A DNA stretch of 64,000 nt from Deltaproteobacteria bacterium IMCC39524 (GTDB taxonomy: Bacteria > Desulfobacterota > Desulfuromonadia > Desulfuromonadales > BM103), in contig JARUHJ010000003.1 of assembly GCA_029667085.1 (NCBI GenBank), positions 124,001 to 188,000 of the forward strand. Reading direction: 5' to 3'. The notes beneath the pieces were generated by a model, which saw nothing but the letters and a program-made list of their open reading frames with translations, was not told where the DNA came from and did no database searches. The translations under genes were made by a program, and so were the position numbers. Shown piece by piece: positions 1 through 8,876 of this stretch. Every line of letters starts with the position of its first letter. Position 1 is the first letter of the stretch.

Positions 1-24
1 GCAGATTTGGACAGGTAGCTTTTT

Positions 25-121
25 AACGCAAAGACGCAATGGAAAAAGAAAGACGCTATGAAAAGCAATGAAGAGAAAAGACTCTCTTTGCGCCATTCGT
101 TAAACTTTGCGCCTTTGCGTT
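25..121. repeat. Inverted repeat upstream of nuoE
   Basis: A 15-base arm at 25-39 (AACGCAAAGACGCAA) is matched by its inverted complement at 107-121 (TTGCGCCTTTGCGTT), 14 of 15 positions pairing. The roughly 65-base spacer is A/G rich. It ends 16 bases before the nuoE ATG, so it lies in the 5' leader or the nuoD-nuoE gap. It resembles dispersed palindromic repeats common in intergenic DNA; no function is evident. Confidence 0.6.
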
Positions 122-137
122 GCGCTGGTCGGTTTTT

Positions 138-632
138 ATGAAAGAACTTTTACCTCAAAAACAGATCGACAGCTTCAAAGCCAAGGCGGCGGCGATTGCT
201 CATCCCCATGAGTTGATCGTTGACCAGTTGCGGGCGATCCAGTTGCATCACGGCTGGGTGCCTGACGACGGTGTGCTGTTGACGGCTGAAACCCTCGGGG
301 TTCTACCGATCGAAGTGGAGGAGGTGGCCACTTTCTACGATAAGATCTTCCGGCGTGAGGTTGGCAAGCGGGTCATTCATGTTTGTGATTCAATTTGCTG
401 CTGGTCGACCGGTGCCGAGATGATCACCGAACATCTCATGAAAACTTTGGGAATCGGCCTGGGTGAAACAACAGCTGACGGCATCTTCACCCTGCTGCCA
501 ACCTGCTGTCTTGGTGCCTGTGGTGATGCCCCGGCCATGATGATCGGCTTTACCACGCACGGTTTGCTGACCACCGAGAAGATTGATGCCATTCTGCAAA
601 GGGAGCGTGCCGCAGTAGCGGCCGAGGTTTAA
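138..632 (+). CDS. nuoE: NADH-quinone oxidoreductase subunit E (24 kDa, [2Fe-2S])
   Basis: Thioredoxin-fold subunit of the peripheral NADH-oxidising arm of complex I; it carries cluster N1a. The four cluster cysteines are visible in two groups: HVCDSICC, and TCCLGACGDAP about 40 residues later, which is the family pattern. About 164 residues, normal length. I take the ATG at 138 because an in-frame TTG at 120 lies inside the upstream inverted repeat and would add only six non-conserved residues. No strong ribosome binding site is seen for either start. nuoF follows after four bases, so the two are co-transcribed. The nuoA-D genes would be upstream, outside the window. Confidence 0.93.
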   Translation: MKELLPQKQIDSFKAKAAAIAHPHELIVDQLRAIQLHHGWVPDDGVLLTAETLGVLPIEVEEVATFYDKIFRREVGKRVIHVCDSICCWSTGAEMITEHLMKTLGIGLGETTADGIFTLLPTCCLGACGDAPAMMIGFTTHGLLTTEKIDAILQRERAAVAAEV

Positions 633-636
633 GGAT

Positions 637-1908
637 ATGAACGCCTATACACAGGTTCTATTCAAAAATCGCCGGCCGAACGAGACGATCCTTTTGCCCG
701 AGTACGAGAAGAACGGTGGCTACCAGGGCCTGCGCGCGGCGATGAAGATGTCGCCGGCCGAGGTCTGCGAGCTTGTCAAGGGCTCCGGTCTGCGTGGCCG
801 TGGCGGCGCAGGCTTTCCCACAGGGATCAAATGGTCTTTTTTCCCGGCCGATCAACCGGGAGACAAATACCTGGTCTGTAACGGTGACGAGATGGAGCCG
901 GGCACTTACAAGGATCGCCAACTGCTACTGGCCGACCCTCATCAACTGGTCGAGGGGATGGCGATTGCAGCCTATGCCCTGCAGACCCAGATCGGTTACA
1001 TCTTCCTGCGTTACGCGTACGAAGATTGTTTTCAACGGCTTGAGCGGGCGATTGAAGAAGCGGTCGAAGCGGGCTACCTGGGGGGAAATATCCTTGGTTC
1101 CGGATTTGACGTCGAACTGCACGTACACGGGAGTGCCGGGCGCTACATCCTTGGCGAGGAGACCTCTCAGCTCAACGGTCTCGAGGGCCGTCGGCCCAAT
1201 CCGCGTTCCAAGCCGCCTTTCCCGGCCCAGCGTGGTCTCTTCGGGCTACCCACCAACGTCAACAACGTCGAAACCCTGGCCACCGTACCGCATATTCTGA
1301 CTCATGGCACCGCCTGGTTTCAGGATCTGGCGCTGAATCCGGAGAGTGCCGGAACCAAGCTCTTTGGCCTGTCCGGACACCTGAACCGCACGGAATGCTT
1401 TGAGCTGCCCCTCGGCATCACCTTGCGTGAAGTCGTGGAAGATTTTGGCGGTGGCGTACGGGGGGGCAAAAAATTCAAAGCCTGTTTGCCAGGTGGCGCG
1501 TCAACCCCATACCTGAACACCGATCACCTTGACGTGATGATGGATTTCAACCCTCTTGAAGAGGTCGAGAGCCGTCTCGGTACAGCGGGCGTGACAGTCT
1601 TTGATGAAGACACCTGCATGGTGGCGGTAACCCGCAACCTCAACCAGTTCTTCGCCCGCGAAAGCTGCGGCTGGTGCACACCTTGCCGAGATGGTCTGTC
1701 CACCATCTCCTGGCTGCTCGACCGAATCGAGTTCGGCCAGGCGACCAACGACGATCTGGCGATGCTCAAGGACCAGGTGAAAAATATCAAGGGACGCTCT
1801 TTTTGCGCCCTGGCCGAAGGCGCCATGGGGCCGGTAGAAGCTCTGCTGCGGCTCTATGAAGATGAAATCAAGGATCACATCCGCAAAGGATGCTGTCCTT
1901 TTAACTAG
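637..1908 (+). CDS. nuoF: NADH-quinone oxidoreductase subunit F (51 kDa, FMN/NADH binding)
   Basis: NADH-oxidising flavoprotein subunit of complex I, passing electrons from FMN to cluster N3. The glycine-rich FMN/NADH region GLRGRGGAGFPTG lies near residues 51-63, and ESCGWCTPCRDG plus a later Cys (FCALAEGA) form the [4Fe-4S] N3 site. At 423 residues it is full length. A short AAGGA lies just before the ATG and the start is four bases after the nuoE stop. With nuoE and nuoG it makes the NADH-dehydrogenase module, so this complex I should use NADH directly, unlike NuoEFG-less versions. Confidence 0.95.
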   Translation: MNAYTQVLFKNRRPNETILLPEYEKNGGYQGLRAAMKMSPAEVCELVKGSGLRGRGGAGFPTGIKWSFFPADQPGDKYLVCNGDEMEPGTYKDRQLLLADPHQLVEGMAIAAYALQTQIGYIFLRYAYEDCFQRLERAIEEAVEAGYLGGNILGSGFDVELHVHGSAGRYILGEETSQLNGLEGRRPNPRSKPPFPAQRGLFGLPTNVNNVETLATVPHILTHGTAWFQDLALNPESAGTKLFGLSGHLNRTECFELPLGITLREVVEDFGGGVRGGKKFKACLPGGASTPYLNTDHLDVMMDFNPLEEVESRLGTAGVTVFDEDTCMVAVTRNLNQFFARESCGWCTPCRDGLSTISWLLDRIEFGQATNDDLAMLKDQVKNIKGRSFCALAEGAMGPVEALLRLYEDEIKDHIRKGCCPFN

Positions 1909-1944
1909 GCGAGCCCCCAGAGGCCAGCCCCGACAACCGATTTT

Positions 1945-4347
1945 ATGCCTAAACTGACTATCGACAACCTTGAAGTGACCGTGCCGGACGGGACCAACGT
2001 CCTCGAAGCCGCACGTGAACTCGACATCGTCATCCCCCACTTCTGCTACCACGAAGCACTGGGATCCGTCGGGTCCTGTCGTCTCTGCGCCATGATGTTT
2101 GTCGATGGCCCGGTCAAGGGTTTGCAGATGGCCTGTATGGTCCAGGCTCAGGACGGCATGGTGGTTTCGTCAACCGATCCCGATGCCATGGAAATGCGCG
2201 AGCATGTCATCGAATGGGCCATGATCAATCATCCTCATGATTGTCCGGTCTGCGACGAAGGCGGCGAGTGTCAGTTGCAGGAGATGACTGTGGCCGGTGG
2301 TCATGGTGTCCGCCGCTATAGTGGCAAGAAATGCACCTTCGTCAACCAGGATCTGGGGCCATTCGTACAGCAGGAGATGAACCGTTGTATCACCTGTTAT
2401 CGTTGTGTGCGCACCTATCGCGACTATTGTGGCGGTACCGACTACGGTGTTTTTGGCTCACGCAATCGGATTCAGTACAGCCGTTTCCAGGAAGGTGCCT
2501 TGGAGAGTCCCTTCTCCGGAAATATTATCGATGCCTGCCCGACCGGGGTTCTTACCAGCAAGCCGTTCCGTTTCAAGACACGACTCTGGGATCTGCAAGA
2601 AGCGCCGTCAATCTGTCCGCACTGTAGCCTCGGTTGTGCCACCGTTCCCGGCGGTCGTTATCGTGAGATACAACGGGTCAGAGCCGGTATCAACCGGGAA
2701 ACCAACGGTTTCTTCATCTGCGATCGCGGCCGCTTTGGTTACGATCATGTCAATCATCCCGAGCGACCGCGTCAGGCGCGCCTCGATGGACAGCCTGTCG
2801 CTGTTGATACTGCCTTGCGTGCCGCCCGTGAGCGGGTTGCAGCAATCGCAAGCAAATACGGACCGGACAGCGTCGCTTTCCTCGGTTCTCCCCGCTCTAG
2901 CTTTGAAGCCAGTGTGCTTTTACACGATTGGGCTAGAGCAACCGGTTCGCAGCAGCTTGTTTACGAAGCTCATCAGGGGCGTGATCGTGCCGCCCGGACT
3001 CTGACAGCCCAACTTGGCAAGCATGTCCGCAGCCAGGAAGATCTCCGTCAAAGTGACCTGGTGGTCCTCTTTGGTGCCGATCCTCTGGCAGAAGCTCCGA
3101 TGTTGGCCTTAGCTATCCGCCAGGCGGTACGCAAGGGTGGCAAGGTCGTCGTTATTGACCCTCGTCCGGTGGAGTTGCCCTGCGCTGCAAACCACTTGCC
3201 ACTGTCTCCGGAAAGATTGTCAGAAGCCCTCGTGGCGCTCGGCAAGAACGATTTGAACGCCTTCGAAGCTGACGAGCGAGCCCTGCTTGAGAGTCTCGTT
3301 GAGCAACTCAAGGCTGCTCAGCGTCCTGTTCTGATCGGTGGGGCTGAAATCCTTGGTGGGCAGGGCGTTCAGGCCCTCTGCTCTGTTGCAGGGCAGTTCT
3401 CCTCTGATCAACGCTCTGTCGGTGTCATCACCTTGCTGGCCGGGCCCAACAGTTATGGCGGCGCTCTCCTTTCCGGTAACGGCCCTGATTTTGATAGCGT
3501 TCTTGATGCCGTTCAGGAAGGCACCGTGCGCGCGTTGGTCTGTCTGGAAAGTGATCCCTTCCGTGAAGCCAGGGATCCTGCTCGAGCTCAGGCCGCTCTC
3601 GGTCATCTGGAAGTACTGGTGAGCTTTGATTCGACAGCGAACCTCGCAGCCCAACGTGCTGATATTTTCTTGCCAACACGTGCCAACGCTGAAATGGCAG
3701 GAAGCTATGTGAACAACGAAGGCCGCCTGCAGGACTTCCTGCCGGTCATCGATCCGGGGGTGCCAATCCGTGAGGCAGGTGCTGGCAACCACCCCCCCCG
3801 CGAATTCTTCCAGACAACCCCTGGTTCCGCTCCCGAAGCAGACTGGCTGCTTTTGGCCGGACTCCTCGAACGCGATTTGAACCTCGTTGAATTGCGCGAA
3901 TCAATCGAGCAGGACCATCCCCTGTTTGCAGGACTTTCATCAATTGCCGCAGAAACGACAGGTGTCCGCCTGACCGCCCAAGGCACTTTGCCTCCGGCCG
4001 AAGAGCAGGAACTGCCTCATACCGCGGCGGCTGAGTCCTTGATTCTCATGGCCATCACCGGCCAGGTTGGCTCCCGCTGGCTGGCGCACCTCTCTGCGCC
4101 TCTGGCCGCCACGGAGCCGCAACCTTATGTCCTCCTGCATCCTGAGCTGGCAGCGGAGTTGAATCTGGCAGCGGACGAACGGGCACGTCTGACCACTCAT
4201 TTTGGCCATTGTCACGTCATGATCCGCACGGACGAAAAGATGCTGAAAGGATTGGTCATGGTACCGCAACTCTGGGATACCGCGCTTGAAGGGATGGTCC
4301 CGGGCGGCATGCTCGACTGCCGACTTGAGAAGGAGGCACAGCGATGA
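1945..4347 (+). CDS. nuoG: NADH-quinone oxidoreductase subunit G (75 kDa, multi Fe-S)
   Basis: Largest peripheral-arm subunit. In order: a [2Fe-2S] ferredoxin domain (HFCYHEALGSVGSCRLC, cluster N1b), a His/Cys [4Fe-4S] site (HPHDCPVCDEGGEC, N5), a [4Fe-4S] site with RCITCYRCVRTYRDYC (N4), then a molybdopterin-oxidoreductase-like domain from about residue 220. That last domain begins with CPHCSLGC and a later FICDRG, the C-x2-C-x3-C-xn-C pattern of the off-pathway N7 cluster. 800 residues, within the bacterial range. The stop overlaps the nuoH ATG (4344-4347), indicating translational coupling. No good ribosome binding site is visible before 1945. Confidence 0.94.
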   Translation: MPKLTIDNLEVTVPDGTNVLEAARELDIVIPHFCYHEALGSVGSCRLCAMMFVDGPVKGLQMACMVQAQDGMVVSSTDPDAMEMREHVIEWAMINHPHDCPVCDEGGECQLQEMTVAGGHGVRRYSGKKCTFVNQDLGPFVQQEMNRCITCYRCVRTYRDYCGGTDYGVFGSRNRIQYSRFQEGALESPFSGNIIDACPTGVLTSKPFRFKTRLWDLQEAPSICPHCSLGCATVPGGRYREIQRVRAGINRETNGFFICDRGRFGYDHVNHPERPRQARLDGQPVAVDTALRAARERVAAIASKYGPDSVAFLGSPRSSFEASVLLHDWARATGSQQLVYEAHQGRDRAARTLTAQLGKHVRSQEDLRQSDLVVLFGADPLAEAPMLALAIRQAVRKGGKVVVIDPRPVELPCAANHLPLSPERLSEALVALGKNDLNAFEADERALLESLVEQLKAAQRPVLIGGAEILGGQGVQALCSVAGQFSSDQRSVGVITLLAGPNSYGGALLSGNGPDFDSVLDAVQEGTVRALVCLESDPFREARDPARAQAALGHLEVLVSFDSTANLAAQRADIFLPTRANAEMAGSYVNNEGRLQDFLPVIDPGVPIREAGAGNHPPREFFQTTPGSAPEADWLLLAGLLERDLNLVELRESIEQDHPLFAGLSSIAAETTGVRLTAQGTLPPAEEQELPHTAAAESLILMAITGQVGSRWLAHLSAPLAATEPQPYVLLHPELAAELNLAADERARLTTHFGHCHVMIRTDEKMLKGLVMVPQLWDTALEGMVPGGMLDCRLEKEAQR

Positions 4348-5339
4348 ATGATCTGCTGATCAGCCTGATTCTCATCCTGGTCAAGCTCGGCCTGATCTTC
4401 GGCGTGGTGCTGACCATGGCCGCCTACCTGGTGCTGGCTGAGCGAAAAATTCTGGGCCGCATGCAGATGCGTTACGGCCCCAACCGTATCGGTCCCGGCG
4501 GTATGATCCAGCCGTTGTGCGATGTCATCAAACTGATCACCAAGGAAGACTTTGTCCCCGCCCGTGCGGACAAGTGGATTTTCCTCTTCGCTCCCGGGTT
4601 GACCGCCCTGACCGCTCTGCTCAGCTTTGCAGTCGTGCCGTTTTCACCGCCGCTAACCCTGTTCGGTCGCCAGATCCCGATGGTTGTATGTGATTTGAAC
4701 ATCGGCCTGCTCTACATCTTCGGGCTCTCCTCTCTGGCTGTTTATGGTGTCGTGCTGGGTGGCTGGGCCTCAAACTCAAAATATTCATTGCTCGGTGCCA
4801 TGCGTGGCCTTTCGCAAATGCTCTCTTACGAGCTCTCACTTGGCCTGGCTCTGGTGCCGGTCGTGATGAGTGCCAAGTCCTTCTCCCTGACCGAGATCGT
4901 CATGGCACAGTCCACCTGGCCCAATATGTTGCAGCATCCGTTGGCCTTCATCATCTTTATGATCAGCATCACCGCTGAATCGAAACGGACCCCCTTCGAT
5001 ATGCCGGAGGCGGAAAACGAGATCGTCGCGGGTTTCCATACCGAGTACTCCGGTATGCGCTTCGGGCTCTTCTTTGTCGGCGAATATATCAACCTGATCG
5101 TCATCGGCGCCATGACCACGGTATTCTTTCTCGGTGGTTGGCACGGGCCGTTCCTGCCGCCGGTGGTCTGGTTTGTCGGTAAGGTCCTCTTTGTCGCCTT
5201 CCTTTTTATCTGGGCCCGCGGCAGCATGCCACGCCCGCGCTACGATCAGTTACTGCGCTTCGGTTGGAAGGTGTTGATTCCACTGGCCCTGCTGAATGTG
5301 GTTATTACCGGAGCGATCCGGTTGGCGATGAATGGATAG
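4344..5339 (+). CDS. nuoH: NADH-quinone oxidoreductase subunit H
   Basis: Inner-membrane subunit at the junction of both arms; it forms much of the quinone chamber. The family signature LAERKILGRMQMRYGPNRIG is at about residues 31-50 and RTPFDMPEAENEIVAGFHTEYSG near residue 215-237. Eight or so hydrophobic segments span the 331 residues. The ATG overlaps the nuoG stop in ATGA. After it the first sizeable gap of the operon contains an inverted repeat. Confidence 0.95.
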   Translation: MNDLLISLILILVKLGLIFGVVLTMAAYLVLAERKILGRMQMRYGPNRIGPGGMIQPLCDVIKLITKEDFVPARADKWIFLFAPGLTALTALLSFAVVPFSPPLTLFGRQIPMVVCDLNIGLLYIFGLSSLAVYGVVLGGWASNSKYSLLGAMRGLSQMLSYELSLGLALVPVVMSAKSFSLTEIVMAQSTWPNMLQHPLAFIIFMISITAESKRTPFDMPEAENEIVAGFHTEYSGMRFGLFFVGEYINLIVIGAMTTVFFLGGWHGPFLPPVVWFVGKVLFVAFLFIWARGSMPRPRYDQLLRFGWKVLIPLALLNVVITGAIRLAMNG

Positions 5340-5350
5340 CTAAATGTGGA

Positions 5351-5421
5351 GAAGGGTTAAGGGAAAAGGGCTGAAGGTTAAGCCTTTCACCATGAACCCT
5401 GTTCCCTGAACCTGTGACCCT
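5351..5421. repeat. Imperfect inverted repeat between nuoH and nuoI
   Basis: Purine-rich AAGGGTTAAGGGAAAAGGG at about 5352-5370 is mirrored by AACCCTGTTCCCTGAACC at 5395-5412, with interrupted pairing. It fills most of the 97-base nuoH-nuoI gap. The type differs from the repeat before nuoE and from the one between nuoI and nuoJ. Function unknown. Confidence 0.5.
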
Positions 5422-5436
5422 GTACTCGAAATTATT

Positions 5437-5967
5437 ATGAATCTTTGGCGCGATATAAAAGGCACCCTGCAGCCGTTCTGGATCACCCTCGGTTATCTCT
5501 TCAAGAAGCCGGTGACCATCCAGTATCCGGAAGAGAAGCGCACGCCGCCGCCACGTTACCGGGCGCGCCTCGTGTTGACCCGCAATCCTGACGGCACGGA
5601 GCGCTGTGTCGCTTGCCAGCTGTGCAGTGCTGCCTGTCCGGTCGACTGCATTTCGATGCAGGCCGCTGAAGATGGTGACGGCCGCCGTTATGCGAGCTGG
5701 TTCCGGATCAATTTTGCCCGTTGCATCTTCTGCGGCCTCTGCGCTGAAGCCTGTCCAACCATGGCGATCCAGGCCACCCCGGATTACGAGATTTGCAATC
5801 GTGACCTGCTCAAGCTGGTGCAGGAAAAAGAAGATTTGCTGATCGATGGTTGCGGCAAGGATACGGAATACAACTATTACGAACATGCGGGAATCGGTGT
5901 GGTTAATGAACGCGGCGGCAACGAAGATGAATACGGTCCCGTGGATCCGAAAGCTTTAGTGCCTTGA
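5437..5967 (+). CDS. nuoI: NADH-quinone oxidoreductase subunit I (8Fe-8S ferredoxin-like)
   Basis: Electron-carrying subunit with clusters N6a and N6b. Two typical motifs are present: CVACQLCSAACPVDCI near residues 53-68 and CIFCGLCAEACPTMAI near 92-107. The C-terminal tail after the second motif (to residue 176) is acidic and not conserved. An amphipathic N-terminus (GYLFKKPVTIQYPEEK) fits binding at the membrane interface. It is separated from both nuoH and nuoJ by gaps holding inverted repeats, unlike the tightly overlapped rest of the operon. Confidence 0.93.
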   Translation: MNLWRDIKGTLQPFWITLGYLFKKPVTIQYPEEKRTPPPRYRARLVLTRNPDGTERCVACQLCSAACPVDCISMQAAEDGDGRRYASWFRINFARCIFCGLCAEACPTMAIQATPDYEICNRDLLKLVQEKEDLLIDGCGKDTEYNYYEHAGIGVVNERGGNEDEYGPVDPKALVP

Positions 5968-6075
5968 GTTTATCACTAATAAACTTACAGAGCTTCGATC
6001 TGAAGTTAGGGTTTTAGAGAAGAAAGTGCGTGGTTTCGAACCCCAGAAAGGGTGAGCGCTCTAAACAAAAGGTAC

Positions 6076-6157
6076 ACCACAGAGGCACAGAGGACTCAGA
6101 GAAAAACCAGAGACTGTTTTGAATCCTTTACCTCTGTGTTCTCTGTGCCTCTGTGGT
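6076..6157. repeat. Strong inverted repeat between nuoI and nuoJ
   Basis: ACCACAGAGGCACAGAG at 6076-6092 is perfectly complementary to CTCTGTGCCTCTGTGGT at 6141-6157 (17 bp), with further partial pairing inward. No T-run follows, so it does not look like an intrinsic terminator; it ends 33 bases before the nuoJ ATG. This CACAGAGGCACAGAG type of palindrome is a recurrent intergenic repeat in diverse bacteria (family recalled, not searched). Confidence 0.7.
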
Positions 6158-6190
6158 AAGTATTTAAGTTTTTGTAGCGAGCTAATATTT

Positions 6191-6697
6191 ATGGCGACAT
6201 TGTTATTCTACATACTCGGCTTCATCATGCTTGCAGCAACCCTGCTCTGCATCACGCGCCGAAATCCTGTCCACGCCGTGATCTACCTGGTGGTGAGCTT
6301 CTTCGCCCTGGCGATCATGTTCTACCTGCTCGGAGCCCCTTTGGTGGCAGCCTTTGAGGTGATTGTTTATGCCGGTGCAATCATGGTGCTCTTTCTGTTT
6401 ATTATTATGATGCTCGGTCTGGCACCGCAAGAAACTCCGCAAGGACCCGGATGGCAGAGATGGGGGCCTCTGGTGCTGCTCTCTTCGAGCCTGATGATCT
6501 GCACCCTGATGCTGATTTTCCAGGATCCGGCGGCGGGCAAGGACATTGGCTCGTTCTACCTGGCGCCGCAGGCCGTCGGCGAAGCACTCTTCGGCCGCTA
6601 CGCCCTGGCGGTGGAGGTGATCTCCTTCCAGCTGCTCTTTGCTACGATTGGGGCCTACATGCTCGGCAAGCCATTACCGAAAGGGGATGAACAATGA
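6191..6697 (+). CDS. nuoJ: NADH-quinone oxidoreductase subunit J
   Basis: Membrane subunit of the proton-pumping arm, five predicted helices in 168 residues. The signature region VIYAGAIMVLFLFIIMML contains the pi-bulge helix known from the family. I use the ATG at 6191, which begins directly with the first hydrophobic helix (MATLLFYILGFIML). An in-frame start at 6119 would translate part of the upstream palindrome and is rejected. The stop overlaps the nuoK start (6694-6697). Confidence 0.92.
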   Translation: MATLLFYILGFIMLAATLLCITRRNPVHAVIYLVVSFFALAIMFYLLGAPLVAAFEVIVYAGAIMVLFLFIIMMLGLAPQETPQGPGWQRWGPLVLLSSSLMICTLMLIFQDPAAGKDIGSFYLAPQAVGEALFGRYALAVEVISFQLLFATIGAYMLGKPLPKGDEQ

Positions 6698-6999
6698 TGA
6701 TTCCCTTCGGACATGCTCTGGCTTTTGCGGCAGCGCTTTTTGTGCTCGGTTTGACCTGTGTCTTGCTGAGACGCCAGGTCATCATGATTCTGGTTGGCGT
6801 GGAGATCATGCTCAACGCCGCTTCACTGGTGTTTGTCGCGGCCTCGGCCTACTGGCAGCAAGCCGATGGCCAGGTTTTTGTAATCATACTCATGGCGATT
6901 ACCGCTGCAGAGGTTGCAGTGGCCCTGGCCATGGTGGTTTATCTGTGGCGGCGCAAGCGTAGCTTGGTCGCCGATGTTTTCAACGGGATGCGTGGATGA
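6694..6999 (+). CDS. nuoK: NADH-quinone oxidoreductase subunit K
   Basis: Small MrpC-like membrane subunit, 101 residues with three transmembrane helices. GVEIMLNAASLVFV holds the conserved intramembrane Glu of helix 2, and AITAAEVAVALAMVV holds the second conserved Glu. Both are proton-path residues in the family. It overlaps nuoJ and nuoL by four bases each, so translation is coupled. Confidence 0.95.
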   Translation: MMIPFGHALAFAAALFVLGLTCVLLRRQVIMILVGVEIMLNAASLVFVAASAYWQQADGQVFVIILMAITAAEVAVALAMVVYLWRRKRSLVADVFNGMRG

Positions 7000-8876
7000 A
7001 CGAGAGCCTGCTCTTCCTCATACCTCTGTTGCCGCTCTGCTGTGCGGTGATCAACATGGTCTTCGGCATGCGCCTGCCGCGCCTCTTTGCCGAGGTTCTG
7101 GCAGTAACGGGAGTCGTCGGGGCCTTTGTGCTGACCCTGCTCTTCTGGGGTTACGCTGAAGGAGAAGGGACCCGCGCGGTTCTCTTTACCTGGCTTAACA
7201 GCGGCAGCGTCGATATCAGCTTCGCCCTCAACTTCGATCGCCTCGCGGCACCGATGACTTTGATGGTGACCGGCGTTGCCTCTCTGATCCATCTCTATGC
7301 AGTCGGCTATATGCATGAAGAAGAGGATTACGCCCGCTTTTTCAGCCTGCTCAATCTCTTTGTCTTTGCCATGCTGGCGATCATCCTGGCCGACAACCTG
7401 CTGGTGCTCTTTCTCGGCTGGGAAGGCGTGGGGCTATGTTCCTACGGCCTGATCGGTTTCTGGTATCGCAAGCTGGAAAACGCCAAAGCTGGCGTCAAGG
7501 CTTTCTTGGTCACCCGCGTTGGCGATGTTTTTCTTGCCATCGCCCTGCTCTGGCTCTTTGCGGTTACCGGCACTCTGTCGATCAGTGAAATCAATGCCCA
7601 GGCGGCCTCGATTTCACCAGGCGTTGTCATCGCCGTGAGCCTGCTCCTTCTGCTCGGCGCTTGCGGCAAATCAGCCCAACTCCCTCTGATGACCTGGCTG
7701 GCCGACGCTATGGCCGGCCCGACGCCGGTTTCAGCGCTGATTCATGCCGCGACCATGGTCACTGCTGGTGTTTACCTGCTTTGCCGTCTCTTCCCGTTGG
7801 TCTCCCTCTCGCCAGTCGCCATGACCGCGATTACAGCCATTGGTGCCTTGACGGCAATTTATGCCGCGACCTGTGCCATGGCCCAACGCGAGATTAAACG
7901 AGTGCTGGCCTATTCGACCATGAGCCAGGTTGGCTACATGTTCATGGCGGTTGGCGCCGGCAGCGTGGCCGGTGCCATGTTCCATCTTCTGACCCATGCA
8001 TTCTTCAAGGCCGTACTCTTTATGGCCGCCGGTTGTGTGATTCATCTCGCCGGTGAAGAAAATGACATCTTCAAAATGGGTGGTTTGACCCGTCGCGGAC
8101 CCGTCGAACTCTTCTGGGTCTTTCTGGCCGGGGCCGTCTGCCTGGCGGGTTTACCATTAACCGGCGGTTTCTTCTCCAAGGACGGCATCCTGCTGGCCCT
8201 CTTTACCCATCCGGAACCCTTCTACCGTGTCTTCTGGTTGATCGGGGTTGTCACGGCGCTGTTGACAGCCTTCTATACCTTCCGCCTGGTTTATCTGGTC
8301 TTTGCCGGAGAGTATCGCGGTGTGGGTCATCCCCATGCACTGCCGCTGCTGATGCGTTGGCCGCTCTGGCCGCTGGCTTTCATTGGACTATTCGGTGGCT
8401 TGCTCAACCTGCCTGCCTTTGTCGGTGGCAGCGAAACACTGCATCACTGGTACGACAACCTGGCAGGTCGTACCGTGACCGCCAGTCACGAGGTGGAATG
8501 GATGCTGATCCTTCTCGCCGTAGCGATCGCAGCGGTTGGCTGGTTCGCGGCCCATTGGCGTTATCGAGTCTATCGGGCCCCGCAGGAGAACGCACTGAGT
8601 CGCTTCCTCCTCAATGGCTGGTATGCCGACGCCATCGTCGATCGGCTCTTTGTCCGCCCCTTTGCAGCCATGGGCCGTTTCTGTTCTTCAGGTTGTGATC
8701 GTACCCTCTTCGACGGCACCCTTAACGGCCTGGCAAAGATGGCCATGGGCTGGAGTTCCTTGATTGTTCAGATGACCACCGGAAGATTGACAACCTACCT
8801 CTCTGCTTTTGCCTGGGGGTTTCTCGTCCTGCTCGGTTGGTTCCTGCTGAAGCTGGTTAGCGGGGGAGGCCACTGA
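6996..8876 (+). CDS. nuoL: NADH-quinone oxidoreductase subunit L (antiporter-like)
   Basis: Distal antiporter-like subunit of the membrane arm, 626 residues. Core Proton_antipo motifs are present: FLGWEGVGLCSYGLIGFWY, TPVSALIHAATMVTAGVYLL with the TM8 histidine region, and a lysine in the KRVLAYSTMSQVGYM helix. The C-terminal third should hold the long lateral helix and ends with a hydrophobic anchor. Start overlaps nuoK (ATGA), and the stop shares its last base with the nuoM ATG at 8876. Confidence 0.95.
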   Translation: MNESLLFLIPLLPLCCAVINMVFGMRLPRLFAEVLAVTGVVGAFVLTLLFWGYAEGEGTRAVLFTWLNSGSVDISFALNFDRLAAPMTLMVTGVASLIHLYAVGYMHEEEDYARFFSLLNLFVFAMLAIILADNLLVLFLGWEGVGLCSYGLIGFWYRKLENAKAGVKAFLVTRVGDVFLAIALLWLFAVTGTLSISEINAQAASISPGVVIAVSLLLLLGACGKSAQLPLMTWLADAMAGPTPVSALIHAATMVTAGVYLLCRLFPLVSLSPVAMTAITAIGALTAIYAATCAMAQREIKRVLAYSTMSQVGYMFMAVGAGSVAGAMFHLLTHAFFKAVLFMAAGCVIHLAGEENDIFKMGGLTRRGPVELFWVFLAGAVCLAGLPLTGGFFSKDGILLALFTHPEPFYRVFWLIGVVTALLTAFYTFRLVYLVFAGEYRGVGHPHALPLLMRWPLWPLAFIGLFGGLLNLPAFVGGSETLHHWYDNLAGRTVTASHEVEWMLILLAVAIAAVGWFAAHWRYRVYRAPQENALSRFLLNGWYADAIVDRLFVRPFAAMGRFCSSGCDRTLFDGTLNGLAKMAMGWSSLIVQMTTGRLTTYLSAFAWGFLVLLGWFLLKLVSGGGH

